Part shown: one piece after another, positions 52,637 to 61,219 of the stretch | Layout: each line of letters starts with the position of its first letter | Numbering within the stretch: position 1 is the stretch's first letter | Assembly (NCBI RefSeq): GCF_003947435.1 | Contig: NZ_RCOS01000066.1 | Span: forward strand, 1 to 61,338 | Length of the DNA: 61,338 bases | Source: Candidatus Methanodesulfokora washburnensis | Lineage (GTDB): Archaea; Korarchaeota; Korarchaeia; Korarchaeales; Korarchaeaceae | Direction of reading: 5' to 3' | Notes under the pieces: generated by a model | Told to the model about the DNA's origin: nothing | The model's database searches: none | What the model saw: only the letters and a program-made list of their open reading frames with translations | Position numbers and translations under genes: made by a program

Positions 52637-55320
52637 TTTGCTGCTTTCCTCAGCTCCTCAAGCACTGCACTTTTGATCTCATCGTAAGAGGCTGATGTCG
52701 ACCCTGTTGCGAAGGCATCTGATCCTCCTGCCCTTCCTCCAACTTTTGATACAGCATTTTTCAGCACACCGCTTGCACTTACATTGGTTGAGCTTCCAAC
52801 CATGAAGTAGAGGTTCTTGTCCTCAACCAACAGGATGGCAAGATCTCCATTCTCCTTAGTAAATTTATCCATAACCTCTGTTATTATCGATCTATCGCTC
52901 AAATCAGTTCTAAGCGATACAAATCTCACATTGTTTATGGCCAAAGAACTTTCTATCTCCTTCTCCAGCAGAAGCTCAAGCCTCTTCCTTCTCTCCTCCC
53001 TGAGCTCCTTGAAAAGAGACCTGTTGTTAGCTAGAAGGGAGTTGAAAGCCTCTTCGACTTCATCAATTCCAGTGCCCAGCTTCTCCGCTATTCCCCTGAG
53101 CTTCTCATATCCATCCAGTGTTCTCTTAACAGCAGGCATCCCTGCGCTGAACTCAAGTCTCACAACCCCATCCTGTATCCTCCTACTCCTCCATATCTTT
53201 ATAAGTCCGATCTCTCCAGTTCTCGTTACATGAGTCCCAGCACATGCCTGCACATTGAATCCGTCAACCTCAACTATTCTAAGCACTGGATCGGGCACAA
53301 CACCTCCCTGATAGAGGACAAAGCCGTACTTCTTCTCAGCCTCATCCCTCGGCATGAAGAACTGCTTTACCTCCCTGTTCTCCATCACTATCCTGTTTGC
53401 GAGCATTTCTATCTCCTTTAGCTCCTCCGGCTCTATCTGCTTGTAGTGGGTTATGTCAAGCCTGCTTTCCTCCACATCTTTCTGGGCTCCTGTCTGCCAG
53501 ACATGCTTCCCCAGCACAGATCTTGCAGCTCCGAGTATTATGTGAGTTGCTGTGTGATGCCTCATCAGGGATCTCCTTCTCTCAGCATCTACCCTGCCCT
53601 TCACATGTCCCCTGCTTATTGGCTTATCCACATGGTGAAGAACCCTTCCCCTCACTTTCTCCACATGCTTTACCCTTATCTCCTCCCCGTTGAATATGAA
53701 AACTCCTGTGTCCGATGGCTGCCCTCCTCCCTCAGGGTAAAATGCAGTCCTGTTCAATATGACAGCATCCCCTATTGCTCCAAGAACATCTGCCTCAAAT
53801 TCAAGCATGTAGGGATCCTTGTAGAAGAGGAGTTCGGTCTCCGCGAACTCATCTATACCCTTCACCTCCCTGACCTCCTGCTGTCTCTCCCTCGGAGCTT
53901 CATGCCTAGATGCTACAAGTTCATAGAAGTTATCGGGTATCCTGATTTCTATTCCCTCCTCCTTGAGCACTTCAGCTGCTACTTCAGGCATTATCCCATG
54001 AGAATCATACATCTCCACAAGAAATTCCTCATCCACTTTCCTCTTCCTCGCCTCCCTTCTTATCAGATCTCTCCCTCTTTTAACGGTCTCCTCATACCTC
54101 TTCTGCTCTATATCAACGATCTCAGCTATCTTGTCCTCAGCCTCAAGAAGCTCCGGGAATGATCTCGACCAGTGATGTAGCTGCATTACGACAAGATCGG
54201 ATAGGTTTACATCCGGGTTCAGGGATCTTGCAATCCTCAATGCCCTTCTTATAAGAAGCCTTCCTAGATAGCCCTCATCCACATTCGATGGTACAAGCCC
54301 ATCTGATAGCATAAATGCTATGGATTTCGTGTGATCAAGGACTGAAAACGCCTTTTCCAATGGGCTAAGGGCCGAGTTGAGATACTCCGAATCAACTCCC
54401 ATTTTTTTGGCTGCTTCCTTTCTCAGCTCGCTGAACCTGTTTCCAGCCTCTATCTTGGTCATAAGGGATGAAACCCTTGAGTAGGATTCCAGAAGCTTTT
54501 CATCAGGCCTCTCAACGTTAAGCACTTTCAGAAACTTGTCCAGCAGCTCTCCATACACAGCATCAAATGCAGTTGCCCTCCCACTAAGGAACCAAGTTAT
54601 CCTCTCAAGACCATAGCCTGTGTCCACAACTTTTGTGTCCATCGGAATTAGCTGTGAGTCCTTCGTCCAGTACTCCATGAACACCAAAGTTGCTATTTCA
54701 AGCCCTCCTGCTATAGGCTCTACATCCGGGCCCGCATTGCCCCCTCCTATCCACACTCCCTCCTTATATGTTATCTCATCCTCATTAAGGCCAAGGACCT
54801 CTCTTGCATACTCATGGAATAGGCTTAGGGTCTCCTCCTTCCAGTACACCATCTTTCCCGGTCTGTTGAACGCATGATGTGCCATCATCTCGAATATGGT
54901 CAAATGCCTCCCCATTGTGAGGCCTACCTTGTCTATGTCCTTCATCCTTATGCATGGCTGAGATATGACAAGGGGATTTGCAGGAGGCGGAACTATACCT
55001 GCCGTGACAAAAGGCTGAAAATCAACTATAGATGCTGATGTTAGGAAGAGATCATCCCTCCATCTGGCTATAACTGGATATCTGTTCACTCTGGTGTGCC
55101 CCTTCTTTTCCATGAAGGAGAGAAAGTCCTCCCTCACTTCATCAATATTCTTCTCCTTTCTTCTTTTCCCAATGAAGGAGTAGGGCTCGCATGGAGCTTC
55201 TCCGCATGTTATCCTGTCTGGATCGCTCGTCCAAAAGTGTTCATTGCATATGGGGCATTTCTTTCTGATATAGCCATGCTCCTTGAAGAACTCCAGTTTT
55301 AGAGCTTCGCTTAGATCCAT
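52633..55320 (-). CDS. alaS: Alanyl-tRNA synthetase, archaeal type
   Basis: An 895-residue enzyme. N-terminal zinc-like CPICNEHFWTSD, class II motifs in the aminoacylation domain (RVNRYPVIARWRDD, GGGNAGPDVEP), then the editing domain with MRHHTATHIILGAARS and VQACAGTHVTRTGEIG, and the C-terminal DHHA1-like domain (GGRAGGSDAFATG). The length is that of archaeal AlaRS. It lies 33 bases after the P1/L12 gene and overlaps the DUF434 gene. Confidence 0.97.
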   Translation of the reverse strand: MDLSEALKLEFFKEHGYIRKKCPICNEHFWTSDPDRITCGEAPCEPYSFIGKRRKEKNIDEVREDFLSFMEKKGHTRVNRYPVIARWRDDLFLTSASIVDFQPFVTAGIVPPPANPLVISQPCIRMKDIDKVGLTMGRHLTIFEMMAHHAFNRPGKMVYWKEETLSLFHEYAREVLGLNEDEITYKEGVWIGGGNAGPDVEPIAGGLEIATLVFMEYWTKDSQLIPMDTKVVDTGYGLERITWFLSGRATAFDAVYGELLDKFLKVLNVERPDEKLLESYSRVSSLMTKIEAGNRFSELRKEAAKKMGVDSEYLNSALSPLEKAFSVLDHTKSIAFMLSDGLVPSNVDEGYLGRLLIRRALRIARSLNPDVNLSDLVVMQLHHWSRSFPELLEAEDKIAEIVDIEQKRYEETVKRGRDLIRREARKRKVDEEFLVEMYDSHGIMPEVAAEVLKEEGIEIRIPDNFYELVASRHEAPRERQQEVREVKGIDEFAETELLFYKDPYMLEFEADVLGAIGDAVILNRTAFYPEGGGQPSDTGVFIFNGEEIRVKHVEKVRGRVLHHVDKPISRGHVKGRVDAERRRSLMRHHTATHIILGAARSVLGKHVWQTGAQKDVEESRLDITHYKQIEPEELKEIEMLANRIVMENREVKQFFMPRDEAEKKYGFVLYQGGVVPDPVLRIVEVDGFNVQACAGTHVTRTGEIGLIKIWRSRRIQDGVVRLEFSAGMPAVKRTLDGYEKLRGIAEKLGTGIDEVEEAFNSLLANNRSLFKELREERRKRLELLLEKEIESSLAINNVRFVSLRTDLSDRSIITEVMDKFTKENGDLAILLVEDKNLYFMVGSSTNVSASGVLKNAVSKVGGRAGGSDAFATGSTSASYDEIKSAVLEELRKAAK

Positions 55321-55353
55321 CGTGATCCTCTTGTAAAGAAGAATAATAAAAAC

Positions 55354-55668
55354 TTAGCCGAAGAGACCGGCAAGTCCCTCCAGAGCCACTTCTTCTTCCT
55401 CTTTCTTCTCCTCCTTCTTCTTTTCCTCTTTCTTCTCCTCCTTTACCTCCTTCTTCTCAGCTACAGGAGGAGCCATTACCGGAGCTGCCTGTGCCTGCGC
55501 TAGTATCTTGTCTATGTCAACCTTGCTCAAGGTCTCAACAACCTGCTTCACCCTAGCCATATCTGGCTCTATTCCAGCAGCTTTTATCACGCTTGAAAGG
55601 GCATTCTCCTCCAGAGGTTTACCGAGCTCGTGCAGCAGAAGGGCAGCATATATGTACTCCAAGCCCAT
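55354..55668 (-). CDS. rpl12: Ribosomal stalk protein P1 (L12)
   Basis: The 104-residue acidic stalk protein. The N-terminal LEYIYAALLLHELGK and VIKAAGIEPDMARVKQVVETL form the dimer and P0-binding part; then an Ala/Pro hinge and a long Lys/Glu run, ending GLAGLFG, which binds elongation factors. I start at the ATG at 55668, after GGTGAT. Rpl10, L1 and L11, its usual neighbours, are not next to it. alaS follows. Confidence 0.96.
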   Translation of the reverse strand: MGLEYIYAALLLHELGKPLEENALSSVIKAAGIEPDMARVKQVVETLSKVDIDKILAQAQAAPVMAPPVAEKKEVKEEKKEEKKKEEKKEEEEVALEGLAGLFG

Positions 55669-55671
55669 CAC

Positions 55672-56035
55672 ATCACCTACTCCTCAAAAGCAGAGGGGTT
55701 TTTAAAACTTTGCTGCGGACAACAATTTTATAAAGACTTATTATTAGTTATTGAATTCGGAATTGTTTAGGTCGTAAGTAGCATTAGAGCTCCCTTGAAT
55801 GAGCTTTACAGAAAAAGGTGCCCAGAAAGCCCAGAGCTTTAGCCGTGGAGAGTGCCAAATTTCCGGTCTGGTGCAGAATAGAGAGCTGAATGAGCAAAAG
55901 AGGACTGATGAATTTCAAGATATCAAGAATCATAATCACTAACTTCTAATATAAGAATTGAACACATTCAATATTTAAACTTATATCTCTATACCCAACA
56001 GCAGGTTTTTCTTAAACCACTTATTATGTTTACAT
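55672..56035. other. Intergenic region with an IS end remnant
   Basis: The left part holds the P1/L12 promoter (gttttaaaaacc on the minus strand, about 55698-55710). A short IS right-end remnant lies at 55835-55858. The rest is AT-rich with no supported gene. Confidence 0.5.
55835..55858 (+). mobile_element. Right-end remnant of the IS605-type family
   Basis: These 24 bases match the right terminus of the element at 33334-33357 at 21 of 24 positions (agctttagccgtggag then agtgccaa). The bases just before (agaaagccca) resemble the left terminus, so it may be an extreme internal deletion with both tips left. Confidence 0.55.
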
Positions 56036-56266
56036 GTGGAGAGGACGGTCGAGGAGCTCAGAGAATATGAAGAGGAAGCTAGAGAGATAAGAAAAAGAAG
56101 GGCAAATTGGGATTTTATAAACTCACAATCTCCTAGGATAAGAGCCGCATTAATCTACTATATTGAGAAAGGAGATCTCAGGATCGCGCAGAAGCTCTCA
56201 GGCCTTCCTCTGGAGGATTTCAGGGAAATGCTGAGGAGAGCAGGGATACCTACGACCTACTTCTGA
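56036..56266 (+). CDS. Small UPF0175/antitoxin-like protein, 76 aa
   Basis: A small helical protein whose second half, AALIYYIEKGDLRIAQKLSG then LPLEDFREMLRRAGIP, has the pattern of the UPF0175 antitoxin family common in thermophilic archaea. The first half is charged helix. The start is a GTG at 56036. No toxin gene (PIN or RelE type) sits beside it; the only near features are an IS remnant and a convergent surface-protein gene. Confidence 0.6.
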   Translation: MERTVEELREYEEEAREIRKRRANWDFINSQSPRIRAALIYYIEKGDLRIAQKLSGLPLEDFREMLRRAGIPTTYF

Positions 56267-56360
56267 GTTTAGTGCTCAGGTGAAGGATAGCTGTAAATTA
56301 AGGTCTTTCAGAGTTCCATCAAAATTTTAAGAAATAATATTTTATAAAACAGCATTAGTT

Positions 56361-58454
56361 TCAAGCTCCAAGCCTTCTTCCAGTCTTTATTCTGAACGGA
56401 AGTCCCTTTGTAGCAGCTATGACGAACAAGGCAACTAGCACAACCCATAAGGCTAGAAGAGTTGCTGAGAACAGCCTCATCTCTATTGGGGTTATGACTA
56501 GAATATGATAGCTAAGGCCTCTTGTGTCCAAGTTGTAAGGGGAGCCATAACGCATGTACATTGCTTTATCGATATTTATGGATGTATTTCCAGCTGATAC
56601 AGGCTTCAGAAGCATCTTAACCTCCACATTTCCATCGGGATCTATGGAGGAGCAGATAAGCCTTACCTTTGAGACATTTCCAGCTGGCTCATAGTATGGA
56701 GGGGAGCACTGCGCATTTACAGCTGTATCTATCTTGGGAGCTGTCACAAGCTGTAAAGATGCAGATAGGGTCATGTTCAGCCTGAAATCCTGAGCTTTTC
56801 CGGTTCCCTTGTTTGATATGACTATGGAGAACGGGAACATTGAGTTGACAACAGTAGCTGGTGGAGGCACCTCCCTCACGGTTATGCTCACCTCAGGCTT
56901 GACTATGTACACTATTATGGGCTCCTGCTGAGATGTAGACGCCTTGGTAAGCCCTGATTGATCCGTATATGTGGCCTTAGCAGGGCCGAATGTGGCAGTT
57001 CCAACGCTTTTGGCCCTGAGCTTGTAGCTCAGCGTAGCTGTTTCTCCAGGGTTTATCTTTGGGAATGTACCAGTTGTCTTCCCGCTGACAAGATCGAAGA
57101 ACTCATTGGGATAGCTGTCTGACACTGATACGGAGAGAGCTGGTGCAGTTCCGTTGTTCACAATCGATATCATCACATCCAGCTCCTGATCCACGCCTAT
57201 CTCAGTTGCTCCAACTGTTTTTCTCAGCACCAATGAGGCAATTCCAGGCTTCTTTACATCTATTGTGAAGTTCTTGCTCACACTGTAAAGGTTTTCCCTT
57301 ATGTCCATGTAATTCACGGCTATCTGGAGCATGAAGGTCATCCCCTCAGTTCCCTGGGGTATGCTCATCGTGAACTCTATATCCTGAGTCATAGCTCCTT
57401 TAGGTATCTCAGGAAGGTTTACAGGAAACTTCTTCCCAGCTATTGTCAGAGGCTGGGTTATCGTTATGAAGGGACCTTTTGATGTCTGAGGCTGGACCTT
57501 CACATAGACAGAGGTGTTGAATGCTGAATCTCCTCCGTTGTTCTTCAAGTAAAACCTGAATGTAAGAACATCACCTGGGTTGACAAGAAGGCTTACAGAC
57601 AGCGGGTTCTTCATTATTATCCAAAGCTCCGGATTTCCAGCCCTTCCCTTGTATTTTTCACCCACTATTATGAAGAAGGTCTTTGATACCGAAACTGTGG
57701 TGTTCTTGAAATCGTATACTATCTTGTCAGCTGTGCTTGCAGTTTTATTATATGAGAAAGCTGATTTATATGAAAGAGATAATCCAACCATGTAAGTTGC
57801 GTAGTACTTCCCTCCAGGATCAACTTTTGTCGTAAGTGTGAAGTCCTGTTTTGCCTTTGGGTCAAGGGATATGGAGTAATAAAGGGGTTTTGTTATGTTC
57901 TTCGGCGGAGACACCTGTAAAATTGATATATCACCGCTTCCGTTCACCTTCATCCAGTTTATCTGCAGTGTTGCATTGTATACAGGCTTATCTCCTATGT
58001 TTACAATGCTGAACGGTAAGTTGAAGACCTGTGCTCCCTCATACCTAGTGATATTTGAGAAAGTAGATTGAACATCAAGGACTTCTGCAGGGTTGAAGAC
58101 CGAATCTTCTATGTTGAATGTGACACTGCTTTCTGTTTTACTGATGAGACTTATGGTAAATAACTCGCTTCCTGGCATTCCCCATATAGAACAGCCTCCG
58201 TATACAGACTCCCTATCTCCCTCCTCTCTCAGGTCGAAGCTTGTGGGTCCTCCTGATGGGCAGTACACAGTAAACGTTGCATATTTCTGGTATTGACCCT
58301 TTATCTCAACTTTTATGGAGTATCCCCCTCCTATCACTATCATTCCGCCATTATCCAGAGTTATTCCTCTTGCATAATATTTGGCAGGAGAAGATAGTGA
58401 GATGTTAATTGGAAGCAGAAGAAGAGCGAGCAAGAACAGGAAGGTCCATCTCAT
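56361..58454 (-). CDS. Large surface-anchored protein with repeated Ig-like (CARDB/DUF11-like) domains
   Basis: A roughly 697-residue exported protein. A signal peptide (WTFLFLLALLLLPINIS) begins it; the C-terminus has one membrane segment (LALWVVLVALFVIAA) followed by a basic tail, so it is anchored with the bulk outside. The body is beta-rich with repeated blocks of the type VNIGDKPVYNATL, LKNNGGDSAFNTSV, SIVNNGTAPALSVSV and ISNKGTGKAQDFRL, the mark of CARDB/DUF11-like repeats. Many Asn-X-Thr/Ser sites are present. I start at the ATG at 58454, five bases after AGGTG. Confidence 0.75.
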   Translation of the reverse strand: MRWTFLFLLALLLLPINISLSSPAKYYARGITLDNGGMIVIGGGYSIKVEIKGQYQKYATFTVYCPSGGPTSFDLREEGDRESVYGGCSIWGMPGSELFTISLISKTESSVTFNIEDSVFNPAEVLDVQSTFSNITRYEGAQVFNLPFSIVNIGDKPVYNATLQINWMKVNGSGDISILQVSPPKNITKPLYYSISLDPKAKQDFTLTTKVDPGGKYYATYMVGLSLSYKSAFSYNKTASTADKIVYDFKNTTVSVSKTFFIIVGEKYKGRAGNPELWIIMKNPLSVSLLVNPGDVLTFRFYLKNNGGDSAFNTSVYVKVQPQTSKGPFITITQPLTIAGKKFPVNLPEIPKGAMTQDIEFTMSIPQGTEGMTFMLQIAVNYMDIRENLYSVSKNFTIDVKKPGIASLVLRKTVGATEIGVDQELDVMISIVNNGTAPALSVSVSDSYPNEFFDLVSGKTTGTFPKINPGETATLSYKLRAKSVGTATFGPAKATYTDQSGLTKASTSQQEPIIVYIVKPEVSITVREVPPPATVVNSMFPFSIVISNKGTGKAQDFRLNMTLSASLQLVTAPKIDTAVNAQCSPPYYEPAGNVSKVRLICSSIDPDGNVEVKMLLKPVSAGNTSINIDKAMYMRYGSPYNLDTRGLSYHILVITPIEMRLFSATLLALWVVLVALFVIAATKGLPFRIKTGRRLGA

Positions 58455-58460
58455 CAGCAC

Positions 58461-58797
58461 ACCTACTGGATATTCTGTTTCATTTTAAAAATTCTTGCTC
58501 ACTTTAAGGCTTAGCTTTATCAAGCATAAAGTTAAATTTCAACCTATATACTATAGGGGCCTGTAGCTCAATCTAATTTCATTATTGAATTTATATTAAA
58601 ATGAGTACGTTAGTACTAATAGTGAAGGTTTTAATAGAATATTTAAATTTTTCTTTTTCAAGATACAATTGTATCTGAACATTATTTCTCTAATGTTAGA
58701 CACTAGCCAATGTCAAAAAGAAGAGTAAGGATTTTTATCTTAAAAATGAGCTAAAATCGCGCTCCTACGTGTACACCCTTAATCCATTTTCTGAGAT
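58461..58797. other. Intergenic region with a possible tRNA 5' fragment
   Basis: The left end holds a TATA block (tttttaaaat on the minus strand, near 58485) for the surface protein. At 58556-58576, ggggcctgtagctcaatct looks like the first 20 bases of a tRNA, but no D-arm closure or 3' part follows. The rest is AT-rich and holds no supported gene. Confidence 0.35.
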
Positions 58798-60423
58798 CTA
58801 GGATGAGATCACTTTCACCACTTTCTCCTCACCCATTAGTCCCTCGCCAGATGTAGAAATTCTTATATAATAAGTTCCCTTCTTAAGAGGTTTTAAAATG
58901 TACTTAATATCTAAGGATTTTCCAGAGAATATAACAAATCCAGTTTCAATATTTTCAGGATATTTAAGAGAGATACTTAAAGCATCTCTTGGATAACTTA
59001 TTGATGGGAGATAGATTCTATTTGAATATGGTAAATTATTATAAATTTTTACTATAAGATTTATTTCCTGTCCATTTGACACTGTGATGGTTGAAGGCAC
59101 AAGCACCGTAAGAGCAGGGTGCAAAGAAAGAACTACATTCTTTACTGGCATATCATCCGATACTTCTATTTTTACTTTCTGGCTAACTCCTACTATTCTT
59201 TTATCATTTCCAATACTCTTATATGCAAGTAAGTAAAGTTCACCACTTCCAGAAAGTAGGATATCTTGAGCTTGTGATTTTACCGGAAGAACATTATCCG
59301 GAGCAGTGATGCAATGTAGGTATTCAAGTGCACTTACAGCCTTCATAGCTGGAAGTAAATTAGGAGCATATTTCTTTAATATATATTCTATTAATTTCTT
59401 AGTAGCACTATACTGGTCTGAAGGAATAGGATTAATTGCATCAATTGTACAAATTAGAAGTTTCTCTCCAAATGGCTTGTAAAATGATACTTTCAACTCA
59501 TCATACTTAAGCTGATTTGAACTATCTATAATTAACCGTATTTTATAAGCACGCTGAACTCCTACTATACATCCAGAGGAATCCGTTATAACAATCGGCG
59601 TTAAGGCCTTTTCTGGGGAGGATAGTATCCCTAAAGCTACATTGGATGGTACATTGGATGGTAAGCGTATGCATCCTAAAGGCACAGTTATTGAGTCCAT
59701 CGAAAGTAATAATTTGCTATAATAATCCCTTACCTCGATAATGACCGAACCCATCATTGAAGTGGGCTGGTTGATAATATAAGCCTCCATGGTGGCTTTT
59801 TTTGATTCTTTAGGTCCTAGAACAAATTCCTTTGTTGAAAGGCACCTATCTCCTCCGCTATATATTGAGCTCCCTTTTATACATACATATACATGCCGTG
59901 TAAATGAGTCTTTATTTATTAAAGTAAATAGAATACGTACCTGAGTACTTGAACCTAAATTATTAAATATAACGCCAAATTTATCTATTTTTATTTCTAC
60001 TGATCCTGAAGGTGATGAAACTTGCTGAACTTGGATGTAGAAGTATTTCTCGTCGGCTTTCACCCATTGATTTCCATCCCAGTAGCTAACTGTGACTTTA
60101 TACCCGTAGGTTCCCGGCTGGCTTGGTACTTTGAATGCAACAGTGTAGGAGAGAGTTCCCTGTCCAGATCTCTGCCTTTGATAATCAGAGTTGTACCAAA
60201 CTTTGTTTCCTGCGGAATCCCGTATAGAGACTTCTATATAAGATGGCGTTGGGAAGCTGTATGATATGGATAATCTGACTGATACAGTATCACCAGTCCC
60301 TGCTGAGGATGGTGAATTAAGACTTACTATAGCTACTTTTATGTACCCCGCCGCAACTGGGTAGAGGTAGGTAGAAAGAATAAGGATCATGAAAACGAGC
60401 AGGAATACCTTCCTGCTGGACAT
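58798..60423 (-). CDS. Secreted protein with N-terminal Ig-like domain, unknown function
   Basis: A roughly 541-residue protein with a signal peptide (VFLLVFMILILSTYLYPVAA) and no C-terminal membrane anchor. Residues about 25-130 look like an Ig-like domain (TGDTVSVRLSISYSFPTPSY, SQPGTYGYKVTVSYWDGN). The middle and end are beta-rich, with several Cys that could form disulfides. Codons for residues after about 140 look more AT-rich than the first part, so the two sections may differ in origin. I start at the ATG at 60423, seven bases after GAGGTG. Confidence 0.7.
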   Translation of the reverse strand: MSSRKVFLLVFMILILSTYLYPVAAGYIKVAIVSLNSPSSAGTGDTVSVRLSISYSFPTPSYIEVSIRDSAGNKVWYNSDYQRQRSGQGTLSYTVAFKVPSQPGTYGYKVTVSYWDGNQWVKADEKYFYIQVQQVSSPSGSVEIKIDKFGVIFNNLGSSTQVRILFTLINKDSFTRHVYVCIKGSSIYSGGDRCLSTKEFVLGPKESKKATMEAYIINQPTSMMGSVIIEVRDYYSKLLLSMDSITVPLGCIRLPSNVPSNVALGILSSPEKALTPIVITDSSGCIVGVQRAYKIRLIIDSSNQLKYDELKVSFYKPFGEKLLICTIDAINPIPSDQYSATKKLIEYILKKYAPNLLPAMKAVSALEYLHCITAPDNVLPVKSQAQDILLSGSGELYLLAYKSIGNDKRIVGVSQKVKIEVSDDMPVKNVVLSLHPALTVLVPSTITVSNGQEINLIVKIYNNLPYSNRIYLPSISYPRDALSISLKYPENIETGFVIFSGKSLDIKYILKPLKKGTYYIRISTSGEGLMGEEKVVKVISS

Positions 60424-60907
60424 TTCCATGCACCTCGAAAAAGGGGATTGAAAAATAAAAACTTTTCTATTTACATTTTACTAAGGTATTTAGCTATGAA
60501 ATAAATGAGCAGAGCAGGCAATATCCTCGTTCTATAAGCCCATTTGTTTAGATTTCTTCGAGCTATGAGATTTTCTTGAGGAAATTCTCAGGATTAAATT
60601 TGATCTTCTTACCCTGAAAGCAATTAAACAAAAACCTCTGCTCTAGAGCGACATAGAGGAGGATCTGACTCATACTCAGGAAGAAAGTTATCTGTGTGTG
60701 CATTGCAATATCCGTTATCGCCTCTTTGTCTCCTTTCCTGTCACCTCCTTTAAGATCCTCAGGACCTTTTTACAGCGTATATCCTCTGTCCTCGTTGAAA
60801 CTATTGAGTCAATATTTAAATAGCGCTAAGCTTTTCCTTCTCTTGATCCTCCTCGCCATTATATCCTTAAGCAGTAGAGGAGGGTCGATATAAAGTTGAG
60901 CTACGTA
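60424..60907. other. Intergenic region with a possible decayed small gene (minus strand)
   Basis: On the minus strand, IRCKKVLRILKEVTGKETKRR (about 60770-60705, in a frame with no start) is followed in the next frame by AITDIAMHTQITFF and on to a stop at 60563. This could be one small gene split by a frameshift, perhaps of an antitoxin type. tatttaaata near 60815 could be its promoter. Nothing else is convincing. Confidence 0.25.
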
Positions 60908-60982
60908 GGGCCCGTAGCTCAGCAAGGATAGAGCGACGGCCTTCTAAGCCGTAGGTCGCGGGTTCGAGTCCCGCCGGGCCCG
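60908..60982 (+). tRNA. tRNA-Arg (TCT anticodon)
   Basis: A complete cloverleaf: acceptor GGGCCCG/CGGGCCC, anticodon stem ACGGC/GCCGT with loop CTTCTAA (anticodon TCT), T arm GCGGG-TTCGAGT-CCCGC. Discriminator G at 60982, no CCA encoded, no intron. It differs from tRNA-Arg(TCG) mainly in the anticodon loop and by one base in the D loop. An AT-rich block (gatataaag, 60887-60895) is closer than the usual TATA distance. Confidence 0.95.
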
Positions 60983-61219
60983 TTTTTCTCAAAAGTGTGA
61001 GTTTAGGAGAAAATCTAGGGCTGGTTGATTATCTGACATAAAATCTGAGATCTAGTTTTAGAGTTTTCTAGTGGGAATGGGCATAGGGCTGATTAAGAGC
61101 CGTACAATAACAGTATGGTCAGGATAACTGGCTGAATGCTAAATCAAGGGAAAAAGCAAATATAAAAAATACAAAAAGCCTGATTAGGATCTTAGAGCTA
61201 ATCAGCTAAAAATCAGCGA

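Noticed and set aside
58556-58640. A split (trans-spliced) tRNA half
   Set aside because: The D stem does not close and no anticodon stem follows within a normal distance, so only a fragment can be argued.
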